Positions 63,929 through 64,000 of a DNA stretch of 64,000 nucleotides are shown here, piece after piece. This DNA comes from Cydia pomonella (lineage: Eukaryota > Arthropoda > Insecta > Lepidoptera > Tortricidae), in assembly GCF_033807575.1 (NCBI RefSeq), contig NW_026907807.1:62001-126000 (forward strand), read 5' to 3'. Under the pieces are notes generated by a model. The model did not search any database, was not told where the DNA came from, and was given only the letters and a program-made list of their open reading frames with translations. The stretch's first letter is position 1. Every line of letters begins with the position of its first letter. A program made the position numbers and the translations under genes.

Positions 63929-64000
63929 GCAGTCGCCGTGGCCGAATCGGCCGTGGAGTTATTAATTATTAAATACTTAAATAAATAGAAAACAACCATG
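63929..64000 (+). repeat. 3' UTR of the LINE, running off the window
   Basis: Contains a small stem (ggccg aat cggcc, 63,939-63,952), then AT-rich sequence with taaataaatagaaaa. The end of the element is not inside the window with certainty. Confidence 0.5.

Overview
This 64-kb window is AT-rich eukaryotic DNA, almost certainly from a moth or butterfly (Lepidoptera). I cannot name the species. The assignment rests on dense, interleaved families that, from general knowledge, are typical of lepidopteran genomes: tRNA-derived SINEs, 3' ends of Jockey/CR1-like and RTE-like LINEs, TA-flanked miniature inverted-repeat elements (MITEs) and Helitron remnants. I found no host protein-coding gene, no bona fide tRNA or rRNA gene, and no CRISPR-like or bacterial operon structure. 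Most short open frames lie in repeats or are shadows. The window reads as intergenic or intronic repeat sediment.

Layout. 1-9 kb: SINE and LINE tails, a duplicated 'cacgag' repeat (3.4-4.4 kb), a full tRNA-like SINE (7.5 kb) and a Ty3/gypsy RNase H fragment (8.5 kb). 9.2-11 kb: a ~160-bp tandem repeat split by a LINE pol fragment. 12-18 kb: a tRNA-like composite repeat, several MITEs and a 1.04-kb TIR element with recurring GGCGGTA motifs (16.9-18.0 kb). 18-30 kb: LINE C-termini of three RTE-like types, a LINE ORF1 C-terminus and more MITEs. 31.6-32.2 kb: a fresh 318-bp tandem duplication carrying an RTE C-terminus. 33-36 kb: a SINE, an ~835-bp lepidopteran repeat with internal duplication, and clustered MITEs.

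37-48 kb: nested insertions; a 348-bp element with ~90-bp inverted repeats (40.4 kb); the remains of a minus-strand Helitron (43.1-45.0 kb) holding an open-frame 102-bp minisatellite; and beside it a perfect 228-bp inverted repeat (45.0-45.5 kb). 48-62 kb: a GC-rich LINE 3' end with poly(A), a SINE with a visible 16-bp target duplication, a mariner-type element with transposase remnant, a MITE split by a LINE, and GC-rich repeats. 62.2-64 kb: the only long coding sequence, a 5'-truncated LINE reverse transcriptase (530 codons) whose first codons come from a neighbouring SINE and whose C2H2 zinc-finger tail is in another frame.

No genes here form a working pathway. The interactions visible are insertional: elements interrupt, duplicate and donate sequence to one another. 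The strongest candidates for a second look are the perfect palindrome at 44,984-45,532, the adjoining open-frame minisatellite, and the GGCGGTA element at 16,941-17,982.
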